Part shown: positions 60,906-64,000 of the stretch, piece after piece
Position numbering within the stretch: position 1 is the stretch's first letter
Layout: every line of letters starts with the position of its first letter
Assembly (NCBI RefSeq): GCF_050589605.1
Contig: NZ_JBNGOO010000004.1
From: Granulosicoccus sp947495035
GTDB lineage: Bacteria > Pseudomonadota > Gammaproteobacteria > Granulosicoccales > Granulosicoccaceae
DNA: 64,000 nt
Reading direction: 5' to 3' (one strand)
Made by a program: the position numbers and the translations under genes
The notes under the pieces: generated by a model
What the model was told of the DNA's origin: nothing
Databases searched by the model: none
The model's input: the letters and a program-made list of their open reading frames with translations, nothing else

Positions 60906-63900
60906 TGTCTGTGCCGGTAATCGGCGTCTACGGCCTCGAACAAGGGATCGTCCCATTTGCCTGTGAGGCTGTAGTCTCTCAGGCCCAGGCGGTCCAGATC
61001 AATACCGACGGCCTTCAGAAAACCGGTGGCGACCAGTGCGCCCACCCCGGCAGTCGCACCGCCGGAGATCACCCCGATCAAGGGCAAGGCAGCACTGACT
61101 CGCGGCAGGATGGTGACCCGCTGATTGAACTCCCGGTTGACGATGTCGGACTGTCCGGTGATATCGACAACCCCGATCGGACCTGTCAGCTGTACCAGTG
61201 ACGCGTCCGCGATGCCATCGTGTATGTCGACATCGCCCGTGATGCTCTCGAAGGCCAGGCCATCGGCGGTGACATCCTTGAAATCGAACTCCAGTCTGCG
61301 CGGCAAGGCCTGCAGGGCAAACAGCCCTACCATGCGTCCGGCGCCCGGCTCCAGTGGAATGATGTTGCCACGCTCGATCAGCATCCTGATGCTGCCATCG
61401 ATCTCGGCCAGCTCCGGACCGTACAGTGGACCCGGCCAGCTCAATTCGGCCTCGATACTGCCCTGTCCCTCGGACAGTACCTCCGTCAGGCCCACCGATT
61501 GCAGCGCCTCACCGAAATCGCTGCTCTGCATGACCAGATTCAGGTGGCTCATCTGCTGTCCTGTCAGCGCCGGATTGGTGTTCTGCGGATCGCGCAGTCG
61601 CCAGTAGCCCTGCCCCACCAGCGTTGCCGTCTGGTAGGCGAATCCCAATGTCGTGATCGTCAGACCACTGACGTCCGGCTGTGCCCGCAGCGCCAGATCC
61701 CGCAAGGTGTAGTCGCCGTGGGTCAATCGACTGATCTTCGCATCCACCGGTGGCCAGAGGCGCGGATCCAGATCGTCTTCGGCGGCATCGAGCGTGTCAT
61801 TCTCACTGCGAGAGGCCAGGGCCGTGAACAGGGTACTGTCCAGTCGTTTCAGGCGCACCTCCATGGCTGTCTCCTTCGACCAGTGTTCTCGAGGGTAGCG
61901 TGCCGTACCGCTGACCGAGCGACTATCCAGTCTGGCATTGAGATAGGTTTCGTCGGAATCCAGGTGCAGGCTCGCAGGCCCGAGCAGGCGCTGACCGATC
62001 TGCATGGAGTCGATTTCCAGATCGGCCACTATCGGCAGTATGGGTGTCGGTGCTTCCCCCTCATCCGGCAAGGAATCGATGAACTGCGAGATGCTCTCTA
62101 TCCAGCCGTCCACCGCCACCGTGGCGGCGCGCCCCTCGAGCTGAATGCCCGGACCGGCGCTCTCCAGCAAGGACGAGGGGATCTGGCCACTGCCGACATG
62201 AATCAGCAACGATTCCAGCGCTTCATCCCGAACACTGGCATTGACCGCGAGACGATCGGCATAATTGATCTGCCACGTCTGCACCGCCTGACCTTCCCGA
62301 AAGGCCGTCTGCAATTCGATAGCGGCCGCCTTGCCGGTACTCTTGTAGAACGGCTTGGGCAGCAGCAACTCCGTACCCACCAGATCGCTGCTCAGACGCA
62401 GGCTCACCCCTTCCGTGGCCACGCGACGGGCCGAATGCGGCGCACTGAGTTCGATGTCCCAACTGGAGGTGCCACGCAGGAACTGATCCAGCTGACTGCC
62501 GTAGTGAGCGAGCCCTTCACTGCCCTGCAAGGCCCCACTGATGCTGATCCGGGTTGTAGCCTGTTCTCCCTGACCCTCGGTATTGCCGCTGACGATCACC
62601 GGGTGATCCAGTGCCGTGGCGCGCAGATTGTTGATCCGAATGCCATTCTCATCGAAACCGATGGCACCATTGACCTGCTTCAAGGTCATGTCGGCCCGAC
62701 CGAAAGCGATCGTGTTGTCCTTCAGGAAGATGGAACCATCCACGCGCAGTGGGGGGGGCATATCGGCAGTGCTCGCAGCAGACTGGGGCAGACGATGGAG
62801 TCGCGCAGACAACTGCAGATCCAGTTCGGCGTTGCCGGTACCGCTGACATCATTGAGTACCGGCTCCAGAATGCCTTTCAAGGGGCCGGTGTTGCCGAAG
62901 TCCACCACGCTCGTCAGCGTGCCTCGCCCGGTACCCTCCAGCTCCAGCACTGCGGCCGTCAGGTCATCGATGCTCACACGCAACTGCGTGATGTCGAAAT
63001 CGTCCAGCCGCGAGTCCGTGGCGCGCCCTTGCAACGTCAGGCCGTTGAGCTCGATCGTGCCATTGATGTCCCGAGCCGCCGGCCAGTCGGGCAGAAAGGC
63101 AAGCTGCCCATCGGCAAGCTCCACACTGGAACGGAATACGCCTTCGCCTTCACGAAACGGGAAGTCCGCAACTTGACCGAAAAACAGCAGATTACCGTTC
63201 CTGGCCGTCCCGCCTTCGATCGCCCGATCAAACCATTTCTGCAATCCTGACCCCATTTTCCGACGCGGCAACCAGCTCTTCAAGGCGGTCAGGTCAGCCA
63301 CCTCGTACTGGCTCTGCACGTCCAGATGCGGCGATTGCCCGGGCATCAGCGTGGCCTTGAGCCGGGTGGATGTATCGATGCCGGCATCCACCATGGCAAT
63401 ATCGGCACCGATCTTCACGCGACCGGTGTCACGAGCATCCAGAGTCACTACCGACTTCAGGGAATCCAGATGCAGGGGAGTGTCGGAATACGCGGGCCAG
63501 GGCAGGCTCATGTCATCGGCTGAGAGCGTGATTTCTCCCTGCAGATCATCGATATCGACCCGTCCGTTGATCGGTCCCACACCCGGCAGAGAACCCACCG
63601 GCTGCCATTGCAACTGATCCAGATCGGCATGGGCGATCAGCCTTGCCCCCGATGAACGTTGTCCGATGCGCAGATCCCAGTTGCGCAACCAGCCCTGCAC
63701 GTCTGCCTGACGAAGCTGCCGAGCCAACTCGGGACGCAGGGATGACAGAATGGCTGATGGCAATCCGGCGAACGCGGACAGCGACAACTGTTCGCCACGT
63801 GCATCCACTTTCCAGCTACCGCGGCCCTCAACCGTTTCTCTTTCCAGCAGTACCGCCAGGTCCTCGATACGAGCCTCTTCCGATTCACCGCGCAGCAGCA

Positions 63901-64000
63901 ACTCATCCGTTTCCAGAGCGAAGGATTCGCTCGAGACAAACAGATCGAGGATGCCACTGACCCCCTGCAACAGCGCTTCGCCACTGGAAGTATCCACGAT
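60902..64000 (-). CDS. yhdP: AsmA-like phospholipid-transport protein YhdP, partial (N-terminus beyond window)
   Basis: About 1032 C-terminal residues are visible; the true N-terminus lies beyond 64000. YhdP is a large inner-membrane-anchored bridge that moves phospholipid toward the outer membrane together with TamB and YdbH. The visible part shows the repeated beta-strand pattern of an AsmA-like groove, for example RVDIDDLQGEITLSADDMSLPW, NGTIELNGLTLQGRATDSRLDDFDI and LRLSSDLVGTELLLPKPFYKS. The conserved C-terminal block (RLEFDFKDVTADGLAFESITGDV, then GPIGVVDITGQSDIVNREFNQRVTILP) precedes the small membrane-proximal region ending near DPLFEAVDADYRHRQ. A DUF4344 lipoprotein gene is coupled downstream. 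Confidence 0.9.
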   Translation of the reverse strand: MVDTSSGEALLQGVSGILDLFVSSESFALETDELLLRGESEEARIEDLAVLLERETVEGRGSWKVDARGEQLSLSAFAGLPSAILSSLRPELARQLRQADVQGWLRNWDLRIGQRSSGARLIAHADLDQLQWQPVGSLPGVGPINGRVDIDDLQGEITLSADDMSLPWPAYSDTPLHLDSLKSVVTLDARDTGRVKIGADIAMVDAGIDTSTRLKATLMPGQSPHLDVQSQYEVADLTALKSWLPRRKMGSGLQKWFDRAIEGGTARNGNLLFFGQVADFPFREGEGVFRSSVELADGQLAFLPDWPAARDINGTIELNGLTLQGRATDSRLDDFDITQLRVSIDDLTAAVLELEGTGRGTLTSVVDFGNTGPLKGILEPVLNDVSGTGNAELDLQLSARLHRLPQSAASTADMPPPLRVDGSIFLKDNTIAFGRADMTLKQVNGAIGFDENGIRINNLRATALDHPVIVSGNTEGQGEQATTRISISGALQGSEGLAHYGSQLDQFLRGTSSWDIELSAPHSARRVATEGVSLRLSSDLVGTELLLPKPFYKSTGKAAAIELQTAFREGQAVQTWQINYADRLAVNASVRDEALESLLIHVGSGQIPSSLLESAGPGIQLEGRAATVAVDGWIESISQFIDSLPDEGEAPTPILPIVADLEIDSMQIGQRLLGPASLHLDSDETYLNARLDSRSVSGTARYPREHWSKETAMEVRLKRLDSTLFTALASRSENDTLDAAEDDLDPRLWPPVDAKISRLTHGDYTLRDLALRAQPDVSGLTITTLGFAYQTATLVGQGYWRLRDPQNTNPALTGQQMSHLNLVMQSSDFGEALQSVGLTEVLSEGQGSIEAELSWPGPLYGPELAEIDGSIRMLIERGNIIPLEPGAGRMVGLFALQALPRRLEFDFKDVTADGLAFESITGDVDIHDGIADASLVQLTGPIGVVDITGQSDIVNREFNQRVTILPRVSAALPLIGVISGGATAGVGALVATGFLKAVGIDLDRLGLRDYSLTGKWDDPLFEAVDADYRHRQ

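Noticed and set aside
61220..63250. 676-codon open frame antisense to yhdP
   Set aside because: Composition is that of a mirror frame; yhdP on the other strand has the expected strand pattern.

Overview
The window looks like ordinary chromosome of a free-living, GC-moderate to GC-rich gammaproteobacterium. Evidence: a complete ffh / ypjD / corB (yfjD) block, dapA-bamC, hda - DUF2066 - purM - purN, yjgA (darP), yhdP, trmO, a dxs-ispA-xseB cluster and a class I PHA synthase. No rRNA, tRNA, CRISPR array, phage or insertion sequence was seen. Both ends are cut inside genes: an exported racemase-like protein on the left and yhdP on the right. Placement near Chromatiales or Granulosicoccus-like bacteria is a guess from content only.

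Layout. 1-3.8 kb: a minus-strand hydantoin/allantoin-type cluster (Asp/Glu/hydantoin racemase, NCS1 permease, and an exported racemase paralogue with no cysteines) with a divergent GntR/FCD regulator. 3.9-6.6 kb: exported alpha/beta hydrolase, Gate-domain membrane protein, Lrp regulator. 6.7-12.2 kb: ffh, DUF2786, ypjD, corB and trmO. 12.2-16.4 kb: a SiaABC-type phospho-switch (SpoIIE phosphatase, SiaB kinase, SiaC phosphoprotein) in which the gene overlapping siaC is a class III adenylate cyclase. 16.5-19.6 kb: short BCCT transporter and phaC. 19.7-23.5 kb: a Zrg-type zinc-uptake operon (DUF3299, FtsX-like permease, ABC ATPase, His/Glu-repeat DUF2796 protein, DUF2946-like protein). 23.6-28.3 kb: radA, xseB, ispA, dxs. 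28.3-31.0 kb: dapA-bamC-metallo-hydrolase operon. 31.1-35.7 kb: bcp, perM, a LysR regulator and proS.

35.8-46 kb is the most accessory part: DUF2852 protein, TetR regulator with duplicated operator-like sites, a butanediol/acetoin-type SDR, a secreted repeat protein, an FAD oxidoreductase, an orphan BrnA-like protein, a lipoprotein, an overlapping CelD-like acyltransferase/cupin pair and a GNAT. 46-64 kb returns to conserved genes: stand-alone GspE/PilB-like ATPase, wrbA, DUF2069, hda, DUF2066, purM, purN, DUF3108, a predicted outer-membrane protein, yjgA, a lipoprotein, a DAACS symporter, a sorbosone-dehydrogenase-like protein, a DUF4344 metallopeptidase lipoprotein and yhdP.

The most interesting candidate system is the Sia-type module at 12.2-16.4 kb, where the partner switch appears wired to cAMP instead of the c-di-GMP cyclase SiaD known from Pseudomonas. 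Second is the Cys-less exported racemase paralogue, which may have become a periplasmic binding protein for the linked permease.
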